Of a DNA stretch of 32,457 bases, positions 8,677 through 17,892 are shown piece after piece; positions within the stretch are counted from its first letter, which is position 1; every line of letters begins with the position of its first letter. Under the pieces are notes generated by a model. That model searched no databases. It was not told where the DNA came from and saw only the letters and a list, made by a program, of their open reading frames with translations. Made by a program: the position numbers and the translations under genes. The DNA comes from Rhodocyclaceae bacterium (lineage in GTDB: Bacteria; Pseudomonadota; Gammaproteobacteria; Burkholderiales; Rhodocyclaceae), in the NCBI GenBank assembly GCA_027492775.1, contig JAPUEC010000260.1, positions 1 to 32,457 of the forward strand, in the 5' to 3' direction.

Positions 8677-9890
8677 GCGGCGGCCTTCCGTAAGACCGGC
8701 GCTTCCTCGATGATGACGCGGCGGAAAATTTGGAGCTGCCCCGCCGTCGTCGATGCCCAGGAAAAATTTTCGGCATGGCGTCGCACCGCCTCGGGCGCCG
8801 GGTAGCGGGCGGAAAGCCGGTCAAATGCGGCGCACAGCGCCTCTGGCGTGCGGCTTTCCATCAATTCGCCGGCTTCCGGCACGCTGACGACCTCGGGCGT
8901 TCCCCAGATATTGGTGGCGACGACGGGCGTCCCACAGGCCATGGCCTCGAGCAGCACATTGGCCCAGCCCTCTCGGCTGGAGCACAGCACCAGCGCGTCG
9001 GCGGCGCTGTACCACCATTTGAGCGCTTCGTTGGGAATCTGGCCGAGAAAGCGCACGCGATCGGAGACGCCCAGGGAAGCGGCCTGCGCTTCCAGATTGC
9101 CGCGCTCCGGGCCGCTGCCGATGACCAGCAGCCGAACGTCCTCGGGCAAATTCGGTAGCGCCGCGACGGCGACGTGGTGGCCCTTGCGCTCGATCAGGTG
9201 GCCGACGGACAAGAGGATGCGGCCAGGGGAAAGCCCGAGTTGGACGCGCGCGGCGAGGCGCGGCAGCGGGCGAAAGCGTTCGAGATCGACACCGTTGCGC
9301 AGGACGTGAAGCTTTTCCGGTGCCGCGCCCAAATCGGCCAGGACATCCATCAGCGCCTTGCAGACGCCGATAGAAGCCGCGGCCTGGGTTGCAGTTTCGA
9401 GAATGAGGCGGCGTGGCCGGGAGTACTGGGGAATCAGGTTCAAGTCGGTGCCGCGCGCGGTCACCACCAGCGGCTTGCCGAGCGCCCGCGCGACCATCGC
9501 CGCCGCCACGCCGTCCGGGTAATAGTAATGGGCATCGATGAGATCGAAATCGAAGCCCTCCTCGATCATCCGGCGCGCTACCGGCAAGGCGGCGCGGGCG
9601 ATGAAATACGGCGCCACGTTCATCCCGACGCGCGGCGGCAGAAAATAGCGCGGATGCTCCACGGCCACGCCATGCCGCACCTCTCGCAGGGGCGTCGCGG
9701 CGTATTGACCATACTCGCCGAAGCGCTCCGCGCGCCACGGAAACCATGGCACCGGCGCCACGACGCGCGTCTCGACCGCCCCACTGGATAGCAACTCGCG
9801 CAGCCGGGTTTCGACGAAGATGCCATGCACCGGACGCGCCGCGCTCGGAAAAAGCGTCGAAAACAGAAGGGTGCGGATGCGGCGGGTCAC
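8673..9890 (-). CDS. glycosyltransferase family 4 protein, EPS locus
   Basis: A 405-residue GT-B glycosyltransferase. I choose the GTG at 9890 as start because VTRRIRTLLFSTLFPSAARP is the natural first strand of the fold and because it gives a four-base GTGA overlap with the stop of the preceding gene. The longer open frame to 10055 runs through that gene in another frame and its extra residues look like shadow coding. Motifs include PVHGIFVETRLREL, DLIDAHYYYPDGVAAA, VTARGTDLNLIPQ, VLRNGVDLERF, LLSVGHLIERKGHH and SSREGWANVLLEAMACGTPVV. It overlaps the following gene by ATGA. It probably extends the EPS repeat unit. The specific sugar is unknown. Confidence 0.9.
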   Translation of the reverse strand: MTRRIRTLLFSTLFPSAARPVHGIFVETRLRELLSSGAVETRVVAPVPWFPWRAERFGEYGQYAATPLREVRHGVAVEHPRYFLPPRVGMNVAPYFIARAALPVARRMIEEGFDFDLIDAHYYYPDGVAAAMVARALGKPLVVTARGTDLNLIPQYSRPRRLILETATQAAASIGVCKALMDVLADLGAAPEKLHVLRNGVDLERFRPLPRLAARVQLGLSPGRILLSVGHLIERKGHHVAVAALPNLPEDVRLLVIGSGPERGNLEAQAASLGVSDRVRFLGQIPNEALKWWYSAADALVLCSSREGWANVLLEAMACGTPVVATNIWGTPEVVSVPEAGELMESRTPEALCAAFDRLSARYPAPEAVRRHAENFSWASTTAGQLQIFRRVIIEEAPVLRKAAA

Positions 9891-11086
9891 GCTGCATCCG
9901 CCGTCGGGTTGCGCGCGGCTTCCTGCTGCGCCCGGCAGCGCAACTCGGCCAGGGCGACGACTCGCCGGGCGTTGCCCATCCAGGTCAGGTCCAGGCGGGT
10001 GATCGTGGCCCGCGCCCCTTCGGACAGGCACTGCCGGAGTTCGGGATCGGCGCAAAGGCGGGCGAGCGCCGATTCGAGTGCGCCCGGCGCATCGCCGTCG
10101 AACAGCAAGGCGTTGGCGCCATCGACCAGCACCTCACGCAAATTCGGCGTGCCGGGGGCAAGAATGGCCTTGCCCAGCACCAGATATTCCATCAACTTCA
10201 ATGGCGAGGCGTAGGCCACCACCGCCGGCTGCAAGGCGATGTCGAACGCAGCGACGCGCTTTGGCACCTCGTCCCGATGCAGGACGCCGGTGAAAGTAAC
10301 CTGGCTTGCAATCCTCAGCTGGCGTGCCAGGGTTTCCAGTTCGGCCCGCACCGGGCCGTCGCCGACGACCAGTAGATGGGCGTTGGCGGGCGCATCCCCA
10401 GAAGCCATCCAACGGATGATGCGATCGACGCCATGCCAGTCGCGGACAAAGCCGGTAAAACCGAGCACCAGTTTGCCTTCCAACCCGAGGTTGCGCCGCG
10501 CCATCTCCGGCGTTGGCGCATAGGCGAAATGGGCGGTATTGATGCCATTCGGAATGACGGCGATGCGCCGCTCGGGAACCCCGTAGGCGATGACGTGCTG
10601 CGCCAGCACCTGCGTTACCGGCAGCACGACATCGGCGGCACGCCAGGTCGTCCCTTCCGCCCAGCGAGCCAGCCGCATCAGCGACAGCCCGCCGTGCTGC
10701 GAGCGCTCATGCACGAGCGGCGCATTGACTTCGAGCAGCATCGGCAACCCCAGGCGACGCTTGAGCATCACGCCGGCCAGCATGTAGAGGTTGTAGCGCT
10801 CATAGAGGACATCCGGCTGGAATTCTGCGGCCGCCCGCACCAGGCGGCGATAAGCGACGAGCGAATAAGCGAGTTCGAGCAATTCGTAGATCGCTTTGGG
10901 CAACGCCGCCTTGAGCCGATGCACCCAGCCGACCTTGACGCCCATTTTTCCTTCGCCCGCATCATGCGCGGCGGGTGCCACCACACGGATCTCGTGGCCG
11001 AGCGCCCGCAGCGCAGCGATCATTTCTTCGATGTGAACCGCCTGGCCGTCCTTGGACGCCGTGCGATGGTGGTAAAGAATTTTCAT
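9887..11086 (-). CDS. glycosyltransferase family 4 protein, EPS locus
   Basis: A 399-residue GT-B glycosyltransferase starting MKILYHHRTASKDGQAVHIE, with the H-x-E acceptor-loop pattern. YERYNLYMLAG, LLEVNAPLVHERS, VIPNGINTAHF, LGFTGFVRDWHGVDRI and LKLMEYLVLGKAILAP follow in the expected order for family GT4. The open frame extends far upstream to 12445, but the upstream part is a shadow of other genes. The ATG at 11086 overlaps the stop of the acyltransferase gene (ATGA), which fixes the start. Its end overlaps the next transferase by GTGA. It belongs to the run of three consecutive transferases that presumably build the backbone or a side chain of the repeat unit. Confidence 0.9.
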   Translation of the reverse strand: MKILYHHRTASKDGQAVHIEEMIAALRALGHEIRVVAPAAHDAGEGKMGVKVGWVHRLKAALPKAIYELLELAYSLVAYRRLVRAAAEFQPDVLYERYNLYMLAGVMLKRRLGLPMLLEVNAPLVHERSQHGGLSLMRLARWAEGTTWRAADVVLPVTQVLAQHVIAYGVPERRIAVIPNGINTAHFAYAPTPEMARRNLGLEGKLVLGFTGFVRDWHGVDRIIRWMASGDAPANAHLLVVGDGPVRAELETLARQLRIASQVTFTGVLHRDEVPKRVAAFDIALQPAVVAYASPLKLMEYLVLGKAILAPGTPNLREVLVDGANALLFDGDAPGALESALARLCADPELRQCLSEGARATITRLDLTWMGNARRVVALAELRCRAQQEAARNPTADAA

Positions 11087-12042
11087 CCGCTGATCCGTTG
11101 TTTGGGTGGAGCGGCGACCGCCGGAGCGCGCGCGCTTCGATTCATGAGCGTGGCGACCAGCCAATGCAGCAGCACCGCCGACGCCATCGCCGCCGCAATC
11201 GCCAGCAACAGCGCCAGAGGCGTCTCGCCGAGGAGCCTGACCGCCGCGCTGAGGGCGATGCCATGCACCAGGAAATATTCGTAGGAATAGGCGGCGGGCA
11301 GCGCCGCGCCGGGCAAATCCGGCAACCTTTGCGCACCCGCCAGCCATACTAGGCTCAATGCCAACCCGGCGTAAAAGAATTGGGGGTCGAACACAATCCC
11401 GGCGAGGAACAATCCTCCTCCGAGGAGCGCCAACCAAGCCGGAAATGCACCGAGCGCCGCCATCCCGGCCAGGGCAAAGGCGAGCACATGGCGGCTGAGC
11501 GGCACTTCGATACGGAAAACGAGAAGCAGCGTCGCCGCAATGGCGACGGCGGCAAGGATCGGCATCGGTCGCTTGCTGCTCCAGCCCACTGCCGCCAGCA
11601 GGTAGCAGAGCAAAATGAGCGAAAGGAACCAGGAGACCACATTGACCAGCGCCCAGCCATGGGTGAAATAGCCGAGGCCGAGCATTTGCGAGACGAAGAG
11701 CCCGGCGGTTGCCGCCTTTTCCGAGGCCACCATGGTGAGCGCGAAGGCAAGCAAAGTGACGATCCAGTACGCCGGGAAGAGGCGCAACAGGCGCCGCTTC
11801 AGCCATTGCCCGACATGGGCTGGCACTTCGCGGAACGCCAGCATGCCGGCGATGGCGCAGAAAATGGCGACTCCACTCTGACCCGGGCTGATGCCGCGCC
11901 ACTGGGTCGTTTCGTAATGTCCGAAAACGCTGGCCGCGTGCTGCCAGGTGACCAAGCCGAGCGCCAACAGGCGCAGGGAATCGAGGCCGGGAATGAGCAG
12001 GCCGGAATGAGGCCTGGCGCGCGCCGCCAATGCAGGGACCAT
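11083..12042 (-). CDS. acyltransferase 3 family membrane protein
   Basis: A 319-residue integral membrane acyltransferase. The family start motif is present as LDSLRLLALGLVTWQHA, with the conserved histidine, followed by GVAIFCAIAGMLAF and the basic stretch LKRRLLRLFPAYWIV. Eight to ten hydrophobic helices follow, and SYEYFLVHGIALSAAV matches the late family motif. It is shorter than the acyltransferase at 1353-2468 and not obviously a recent duplicate. Its ATG directly abuts the TAG stop of the amidotransferase gene and its stop overlaps the next glycosyltransferase. It probably O-acylates the EPS or a precursor in the inner membrane. The acyl donor and target are unknown. Confidence 0.87.
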   Translation of the reverse strand: MVPALAARARPHSGLLIPGLDSLRLLALGLVTWQHAASVFGHYETTQWRGISPGQSGVAIFCAIAGMLAFREVPAHVGQWLKRRLLRLFPAYWIVTLLAFALTMVASEKAATAGLFVSQMLGLGYFTHGWALVNVVSWFLSLILLCYLLAAVGWSSKRPMPILAAVAIAATLLLVFRIEVPLSRHVLAFALAGMAALGAFPAWLALLGGGLFLAGIVFDPQFFYAGLALSLVWLAGAQRLPDLPGAALPAAYSYEYFLVHGIALSAAVRLLGETPLALLLAIAAAMASAVLLHWLVATLMNRSARAPAVAAPPKQRISG

Positions 12043-14007
12043 CTACGTGCCCCCTGCCGACATCTTCGTTTGCCGGAATTCGGGCGCATTGCCCGCCGCA
12101 ACCGGCCGATCCGCGCCACGTTCGGCGTTTTGCAAAAAGGCGTCGAACATGAGCAGGCTCCAGAGCGGCACCGAGAAATCGCGGTGGCCCGAGCAATGGC
12201 TGTCGACCATGTGTTCCAGATAGGCGGTGTTGAAGAAGCCGGTATCGGCGAGCCGCGCGCCCAGGATCGACTGCCGCATGCGCTGCCGGAGCGGCCCGCG
12301 CAGCCAAGCGGCGAGCGGCACCGAAAAGCCCATCTTCGGCCGGTAGAGCACTTCCTTGGGCAGCATCGGCTCCATCGCTTTCTTGAAGCACCACTTGCCC
12401 TGCTGGCCGCGAATCTTGAGGTCGGAGGGCAGCGTTGCCAGCCATTCAACCAACTGGTGATCCATCAGCGGCTCTCGCACTTCCAGCGCATGCGCCATGC
12501 TGGCACGGTCGACCTTGGTGTTGCAGTCGCCGACCAGCCAGGTCTTGTAGTCGAGGTATTGGATCAGCGCCAGCGGATCGTCGGTGTTGGCTTTGGCGGC
12601 ATGCTGGCGGAAAACCACCTCGGTCGTGTAGCCGCCCAAGGCCTGCTTGAGCGCCGGCGAGAAGAGCCGGGAGCGTTCATCGGCGCGCAGCTTGGACATG
12701 CTGTGCAGGTAAGCCTGGACCGAATCCATGGCCAGCGCCTGGAAGGTGGTTTTGGCGCGCAGCGGCTGCGGTGCCCAATCCGCCTTGGGGTAGAACCGTC
12801 CCAACAATCCGAACAGGGGCCGGCGCACGCCTTTTGGCAGGATGCCGCGCCCGCGCTCTTCCATCAGGTGCAGGCGATAGCGCCGGTAGCCGCCCAGACT
12901 TTCGTCACCGCCATCACCGGAAAGCGCCACGGTCACGTGCTTGCGCGCCAGTTGGCAGACGCGGTAGGTGGGCAGCGCCGAACTGTCGGCGTAGGGCTCG
13001 TCGTAGAGCCAGGCGAGGGTGTCGATGAGATCGAAGTCGTCGCTCTTCACCACTTCGAGATGATGATCGGTGCGATAGCGCTCGGCCACCTGCTGCGCGA
13101 ATTCGGACTCGTTGAAATTGGGATCGTCGAAACCGATGGCGCAGGTGCGTACCGGCGTATCACTGAGGCCGGCCATGGTCGCTACCACGGCGCTGGAATC
13201 CACGCCACCCGAGAGGAAGGCACCCAGCGGCACATCGGCGACCATGCGCACTTTCACCGCTTCCGCCAGACGATGGCGGAGCTGCTCGGTCACCTCGCCT
13301 TCGCTGAGGCGATTGTCCAGTGTGAAGCGCACATCCCAATAGGCGACCGGTTCCGCCGCCGGCTCGCCGCGGCGCAGCGTCAGGGTATGGGCCGGCGGCA
13401 GCTTGCGGGCGCCGGTATAGATGCTGCGCGGCTCAGCGACATAACCGAGGGTGAAATACTCCTCGACGGCCAGCGGATCGATGTCGCGGCGGAAATCGGG
13501 ATGCGCCGTCAGGACCTTGAGTTCGGAACCAAAAATGAAACTGCCGTCGGCGAGGAAGGCGTAGAACAGCGGCTTAACCCCAAGGCGGTCGCGGGCGAGA
13601 AAGAAGGTCTGGCGATTGCGGTCCCAGAGCGCGAAGGCGAACATGCCGCGGAAGCGCTCGACGCATTTTTCGCCCCAGGCCTCCCAGGCATGGACGATGA
13701 CCTCGGTGTCGCTGCGGGTGCGGAAAACATGCCCCAGCGCCTGCAACTCGGGCACCAGCTCCTGGTAGTTGTAAATCTCGCCGTTGAAGACGACGACCAC
13801 CGAATGGTCTTCGTTGAACAAGGGCTGCTGGCCGGTCGACAAGTCGATGATGGACAGGCGCCGATGCGCCAGGGCAACGCCGGGTTCGCGGTGCACGCCC
13901 GCTTCGTCCGGCCCGCGATGGGACTGGATGTTGTTGATGCGTTCGACCAGCACCAGGGGAAATTCACGTTGCCCGGTGAGGTCGAACAGCCCGGCTATGC
14001 CGCACAT
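12043..14007 (-). CDS. XrtA/PEP-CTERM system amidotransferase (asparagine synthase-like)
   Basis: A 654-residue, two-domain, class II glutamine amidotransferase. The start MCGIAGLFDL puts the catalytic cysteine at position 2 and fixes the start at 14007, although the frame is open further upstream. The glutaminase domain (1 to about 200) has SHRGPDEAG, FNGEIYNYQEL and TRSDTEV. The synthetase domain has the ATP PP-loop SGGVDS at 266-271 and LSGDGGDESLGGYRRY. The family form linked to exosortase A (TIGR03108-like) is similar in length. It would form an amide on a sugar or peptide carboxylate using glutamine. The real substrate is not established. The ribosome site TGAGGAA overlaps the TGA stop of the exosortase gene ten bases upstream, so the two are probably coupled. 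Confidence 0.92.
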   Translation of the reverse strand: MCGIAGLFDLTGQREFPLVLVERINNIQSHRGPDEAGVHREPGVALAHRRLSIIDLSTGQQPLFNEDHSVVVVFNGEIYNYQELVPELQALGHVFRTRSDTEVIVHAWEAWGEKCVERFRGMFAFALWDRNRQTFFLARDRLGVKPLFYAFLADGSFIFGSELKVLTAHPDFRRDIDPLAVEEYFTLGYVAEPRSIYTGARKLPPAHTLTLRRGEPAAEPVAYWDVRFTLDNRLSEGEVTEQLRHRLAEAVKVRMVADVPLGAFLSGGVDSSAVVATMAGLSDTPVRTCAIGFDDPNFNESEFAQQVAERYRTDHHLEVVKSDDFDLIDTLAWLYDEPYADSSALPTYRVCQLARKHVTVALSGDGGDESLGGYRRYRLHLMEERGRGILPKGVRRPLFGLLGRFYPKADWAPQPLRAKTTFQALAMDSVQAYLHSMSKLRADERSRLFSPALKQALGGYTTEVVFRQHAAKANTDDPLALIQYLDYKTWLVGDCNTKVDRASMAHALEVREPLMDHQLVEWLATLPSDLKIRGQQGKWCFKKAMEPMLPKEVLYRPKMGFSVPLAAWLRGPLRQRMRQSILGARLADTGFFNTAYLEHMVDSHCSGHRDFSVPLWSLLMFDAFLQNAERGADRPVAAGNAPEFRQTKMSAGGT

Positions 14008-14017
14008 GGGTCGTTCC

Positions 14018-15592
14018 TCATCGTGCCGCCTTCGCCTGCTGCAACGCCGCCTCGACCGCCGCGGCGCCGCTGCGCGAGAACTCCTCCAGCGCCGCCTGGG
14101 CGCCGCCCGGTTGGTTCTCCGGCGCATAGAGAATCACCGAAGCCGAATCGTCGCCATGGCCCAGCAAGCGCGATAGCGCAATGTCGGCCTTGGCGCGGGC
14201 GTCGCTTGACGTCATGCGGCCGTCGATCCAATACCACTGCCACACGAGCAGTCGGCCTTCCGCAGACGCGACCGTGGCATTCTGGCCCCGCAACTGCGCC
14301 GTGCGGGCGGTGACGGGACGACCGTTGAAAGTTACTTCGCGCACCTCGTGGCCGACCACGGCCCATGAATGATCGTTGCTTCTGACCAGCATGTTCTCGG
14401 AGCTGACCAGTTTGCTTTGGTAGGTTTGATTGCGGTAGTAGGCGATGTAGACCCCGACCGTATGCAGCCCTTTGCGCAAGGTGACATTCGCGGTCGCCGG
14501 CGGATTTTCGAAAACCGGCGTCCACGTCGAAATCGGCGTCGGGCTCGGCTGCCATTCGCCGGCCGCGCCCAGGGCAAGCGATGGCTTCGGCGCGGCGTCG
14601 TGACGGTCGAGCGCCCAAAGCGCGGCATGGGGCAATGCGACCACCAGCGCCAGCAAGGCGGCGGTCAGCCAGATTCGGCCCGGAGCCGAGGGAGAAGCTT
14701 CCGCCATGGCCGCCGGCCCCACCGGGGTTGCCGGCATGTCTTCACGCCAACGCGCACCGACGACGAACATGATCATGATCACCAGGCCGAAGAAGAGCCA
14801 GCCATAAATCAGGTGATCGACGCCGACCGCCAAGCGGTTGCCAGAGAGGTGACCGAGCATGACGATCAGGTAGGCGCGCATCCAGTTGGCGACGATGGGC
14901 ACGAGGATGGCGAAGCCAATGAAGATGAGACGGCGCTTGAGCGAGGTGTAGTTGAGGTAGGCGAAGAGCGTGCCGACCATGAGCGAGGCGATGAGATAGC
15001 GCACGCCGCTGCAGGCTTCCACCACCGACCAGTTGCCGGAGGGAATGACGAATTGCAGCCCTTCGCGGTAGACGGGGATGCCGCTGGCGCGCAGACCGAT
15101 CACCGTGAAATTGGCCGTCCATTCCATGAGTTGCGGCATGACGAATTCGCCGATGGGCACCGCAAAGAACAGGAAGGCCAACGGGAATGCCATGGCGCGG
15201 GCGAGCGGCAGGCCGAGGACAGCGACGACGGTCAATACCAGCATCGCCGTCAAGGCCAACTGGGTGACTGCATTGACGGCGGCGAGGTCGCCCAGCAGCC
15301 ACCCCAGGCCAACGACAGCGGCCGGCAATGCCACCCAGGGCGCCGGCCGAACCGGCAGCCGTGCCAGTACCGCCCGCTGACGCCAGATCAGCCACAGCGA
15401 AATGAGCGGAACAATGAAACCGTGAGCGAAGGTTTCCGAGCGCGACCAGATGTTGACCATGGCCAGCGCCGTTTCCCGATATACCACCAGCACCCCGACG
15501 ATGAGCGCGAGCAGCGCCATCAGGGCGGTTTGCCGGGTGCGACCGGGTTCATGGTCAATCCTGGCGAGCGGTTCGATCACGGGTCGGTTCAT
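14018..15592 (-). CDS. xrtA: exosortase A with fused EpsI domain
   Basis: A 524-residue inner-membrane cysteine protease/transpeptidase that recognises PEP-CTERM tails. Residues about 20-285 form the polytopic exosortase domain, and the three expected catalytic residues are visible: Cys194 in VVEACSGVRYL, Arg239 in ANWMRAYLIV and His260 in GVDHLIYGWLFF. The C-terminal part (about 300-524) has one more hydrophobic helix and then a soluble EpsI-type domain, with GEWQP, VYIAYYRNQ, VVGHEVREV and WYWIDGR. I start the gene at the ATG at 15592, five bases after the stop of the preceding transferase. The frame continues upstream but only as a shadow. The likely substrate encoded here is the PEP-CTERM protein at 30512-31258, about 15 kb away. 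Confidence 0.95.
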   Translation of the reverse strand: MNRPVIEPLARIDHEPGRTRQTALMALLALIVGVLVVYRETALAMVNIWSRSETFAHGFIVPLISLWLIWRQRAVLARLPVRPAPWVALPAAVVGLGWLLGDLAAVNAVTQLALTAMLVLTVVAVLGLPLARAMAFPLAFLFFAVPIGEFVMPQLMEWTANFTVIGLRASGIPVYREGLQFVIPSGNWSVVEACSGVRYLIASLMVGTLFAYLNYTSLKRRLIFIGFAILVPIVANWMRAYLIVMLGHLSGNRLAVGVDHLIYGWLFFGLVIMIMFVVGARWREDMPATPVGPAAMAEASPSAPGRIWLTAALLALVVALPHAALWALDRHDAAPKPSLALGAAGEWQPSPTPISTWTPVFENPPATANVTLRKGLHTVGVYIAYYRNQTYQSKLVSSENMLVRSNDHSWAVVGHEVREVTFNGRPVTARTAQLRGQNATVASAEGRLLVWQWYWIDGRMTSSDARAKADIALSRLLGHGDDSASVILYAPENQPGGAQAALEEFSRSGAAAVEAALQQAKAAR

Positions 15593-15597
15593 GGCGA

Positions 15598-16812
15598 TCA
15601 AGCGGGTTCGAGGCGACGGTCGGTCACCAGATAGCGTTCGATGGCGGACAGGTGCGCTTCCCAGCCGTAACGCTCGATGACGCGTGCGCGCGCGGCAAGG
15701 CCCATGGCGGCGCCGCGGTCCGGCAGGTTGAGAATCTCGTTGACCTGCTGACAGTAGCCGAGTGTCGTGTCCGCCACCAGGAAATCCTTGCCGGGCGTGG
15801 CTTCGATGGCTTCGGCACATGCCGTGGTGGTGATCACCGGCTTGGCCATGGCCATGGCTTCGAGAATCTTGTTCTGGATGCCGCGGGCAATGCGCAAGGG
15901 CGCGACGACGGCCGCCGCGTGACGCAGATAGGGCCGCACGTCGGGAACGGTTCCGGTGACGATGACGGTATTGTCGGCGAGCACTTTCACCGCTGGCGCG
16001 GGATTGCGGCCGACGATGTAGAAGCGCACCCCGGGATGCGCGGCGATCAGCGACGGCAAAACCTCCCGCGCGAACCAGGCGGCGGCATCGACGTTGGGCC
16101 AGTAATCCATGGCGCCCGTGAATACGAGCGGAATTTCGCCCGGGGCGAAGGGCGAAGCGCACTCGACCTCGGGTGAAAAGAATTCCGAATCCACGCCGTT
16201 GCACATCGGAGCGATGCGCACCCCGCATTCCGGAGCCAAGCCGCGGAAGAGTTCGGTCTCCTTCTCGGTGACGAAGAAGGAGCGTGTCGCCCGCGACGCG
16301 ACGTGGCGCTCGTAGGCCAGCAGACGCTGGCCTTCGCGCCGGTAGAGCCAGGACATGGGCCAGCGATGGTTGGGGGCGTATTGCGTCCACTTGGCGGAAT
16401 CGACGTCGACAAAATCGACGAGCACCGGCAAGCGCGTCATCTTTTCAACGTATTGCGCCATGGCGGAGGAAAAGACCACCGCCGCATCGATCTTCTGCTG
16501 CCGGCAGGTTTTTTCGACCCAGCGGCGCAAACGGGAATCGCGGTAGTAAGGGAGCGTCAACGCCTGCCCCGTCAATAGACCGATGAGGCTGCGCACTTTC
16601 GCCAGACGCGGATGCAATCGGGAAATGTGCAGCCCGGCAACCATTTCCCGCAGCGCGGAGACGTGGAGTTCATCCTCCGGATCGTCGATGAAAGTGGCGA
16701 GAAACACCTGATGCCGGGAAGCCAGGTGCTTGAGCAAATGAAAGGAACGCACCTTGTCGCCCTTGTTGGGCGGATACGGTAGGCGATGAACGAGGTAGAG
16801 GATATTGCTCAT
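15598..16812 (-). CDS. XrtA/PEP-CTERM system glycosyltransferase (TIGR03087-like)
   Basis: A 404-residue GT-B glycosyltransferase that closely resembles the sugar transferase family found beside exosortase A. Characteristic stretches are NILYLVHRLPYPPNKGDKVR at the N-terminus, LLTGQALTLPYYRD, VDFVDVDSAKWTQYA and RSFFVTEKETELFR. The donor-binding C-terminal part has VFTGAMDYWPNVDAAAWF and RGIQNKILEAMAMAKPVI. The ATG at 16812 overlaps the stop of the FemAB gene by four bases and the stop lies five bases before xrtA. The close linkage suggests a role in a core step of the EPS made by XrtA-bearing bacteria. Donor specificity is unknown. Confidence 0.93.
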   Translation of the reverse strand: MSNILYLVHRLPYPPNKGDKVRSFHLLKHLASRHQVFLATFIDDPEDELHVSALREMVAGLHISRLHPRLAKVRSLIGLLTGQALTLPYYRDSRLRRWVEKTCRQQKIDAAVVFSSAMAQYVEKMTRLPVLVDFVDVDSAKWTQYAPNHRWPMSWLYRREGQRLLAYERHVASRATRSFFVTEKETELFRGLAPECGVRIAPMCNGVDSEFFSPEVECASPFAPGEIPLVFTGAMDYWPNVDAAAWFAREVLPSLIAAHPGVRFYIVGRNPAPAVKVLADNTVIVTGTVPDVRPYLRHAAAVVAPLRIARGIQNKILEAMAMAKPVITTTACAEAIEATPGKDFLVADTTLGYCQQVNEILNLPDRGAAMGLAARARVIERYGWEAHLSAIERYLVTDRRLEPA

Positions 16813-17846
16813 CCGAGATTCCGCACGATGTGTGGTCCCAGCCAGTTGGCGACGCCGATGGGCATTCGGCGCCAGGCCTCGATGAAGAGCTTGTACTTGG
16901 CGTTCGATGGATTGTTCTGGGGAATGCTGTCGCGCTTGTAGAGGCGATATTCGTAGAAAAGCGGTTTCGGTTCGAAACCCCAGTTCTTCTTGAAGGCGTA
17001 CGACCCAGTTCCCTGCTTGCTGCGCCCGTAGTCGAACACCTTGGTGCCGCGTGCGCAGGCACGGCGCATCAACTCCCAGTACTTGAAATCGTTGGCGGCC
17101 AAGTCCCGCGCCTTGGCATCGTCACCCGCGTAATAAGGCAGGATCTCGTCACGGAAATAAAAGCTCAGCACGCCGCTCAGCACCCTGCCCTCGCCGTCGG
17201 AAACGATGAAGACCTCGCAATCGTCGCCGAAGGTTTCCATCAACATCTGGAAATAGCGCTTGGGCAAGGCGGGCGTGCCGTGGCGGTGAACGTTATCGGC
17301 ATAGAGCGCGAAGAAGCGCTCGACATCGGCATCGACTTCTCCGACCAGGCCGTTCTTGATGCCCTTGCGCACCATGGCCCGCTGTTTGCGCGGGATGGCG
17401 AGCATGTTGGCCTCCTCATCGGGATCGATTTCCTTGCGAAAGGTGACGTAGAGGTCTTGCGTCGGCCAATCGGGGTGGCGACGTTCGAGGTTTCTGAATT
17501 CCAGGTGGTCGACGCCAAGTTCCTGGGCAAGCTGCGCGGCTTCCGCTTCCAGCCGCTTGACGGCTTCGGCGTTGCTTGCGGCGACCCCACCATAAACGGC
17601 AAAAGGCAGGGAAACCAGCGCATTGCCGAACAAAAGGCTATTGACATGAACGAGCGGCAGGATGCCCTCGATCACGCCATTGCGTTCGGCATAGAGGTAA
17701 TCGGTACGATGGCGGAATACCTGACGCATGATTTTCTGCCAGCCGGAACGATGGAAAAACGTTGCCTGCGGGCAGGCCCGGACAAAATCGTCCCAGGCGG
17801 CGGCACCGGTGGTATCCACGAGGTCAAGACGCTTGATGCTCAACAT
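16809..17846 (-). CDS. FemAB family XrtA/PEP-CTERM system-associated protein
   Basis: A 345-residue protein with the GNAT-like FemAB fold, resembling the exosortase-linked family TIGR03019. Visible pieces are ATFFHRSGWQKIMRQVF (the W-x2-F-type start), PLVHVNSLLFG, SLPFAVYGGVAAS, RKQRAMVRKGIKNG, and near the C-terminus YGRSKQGTGSYAFKKNWGFE, a conserved block of this family. FemAB proteins transfer amino acids from aminoacyl-tRNA or act as N-acyltransferases. Members at exosortase loci have no proven reaction. No signal peptide or membrane helix is evident, so the protein is likely cytoplasmic. The next gene starts inside its stop (ATGA). It may add an amino acid or acyl group to an amino sugar of the EPS, which is inference. 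Confidence 0.9.
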   Translation of the reverse strand: MLSIKRLDLVDTTGAAAWDDFVRACPQATFFHRSGWQKIMRQVFRHRTDYLYAERNGVIEGILPLVHVNSLLFGNALVSLPFAVYGGVAASNAEAVKRLEAEAAQLAQELGVDHLEFRNLERRHPDWPTQDLYVTFRKEIDPDEEANMLAIPRKQRAMVRKGIKNGLVGEVDADVERFFALYADNVHRHGTPALPKRYFQMLMETFGDDCEVFIVSDGEGRVLSGVLSFYFRDEILPYYAGDDAKARDLAANDFKYWELMRRACARGTKVFDYGRSKQGTGSYAFKKNWGFEPKPLFYEYRLYKRDSIPQNNPSNAKYKLFIEAWRRMPIGVANWLGPHIVRNLG

Positions 17847-17892
17847 GTTGTGCGTTCAGTAATGGCGGATGCCGGCAATCGGCTCCGCTCCG

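Noticed and set aside
9887-12445. A single 852-codon minus-strand gene
   Set aside because: Only the last 399 codons make a normal glycosyltransferase, and the upstream part crosses the acyltransferase and amidotransferase genes in another frame.
11380-14313. A 977-codon open frame on the plus strand
   Set aside because: It is antisense to the amidotransferase and acyltransferase genes, has low-complexity Arg/Gln/Glu/His-rich composition and no recognisable domain. High GC content on the opposite strand keeps stop codons rare.
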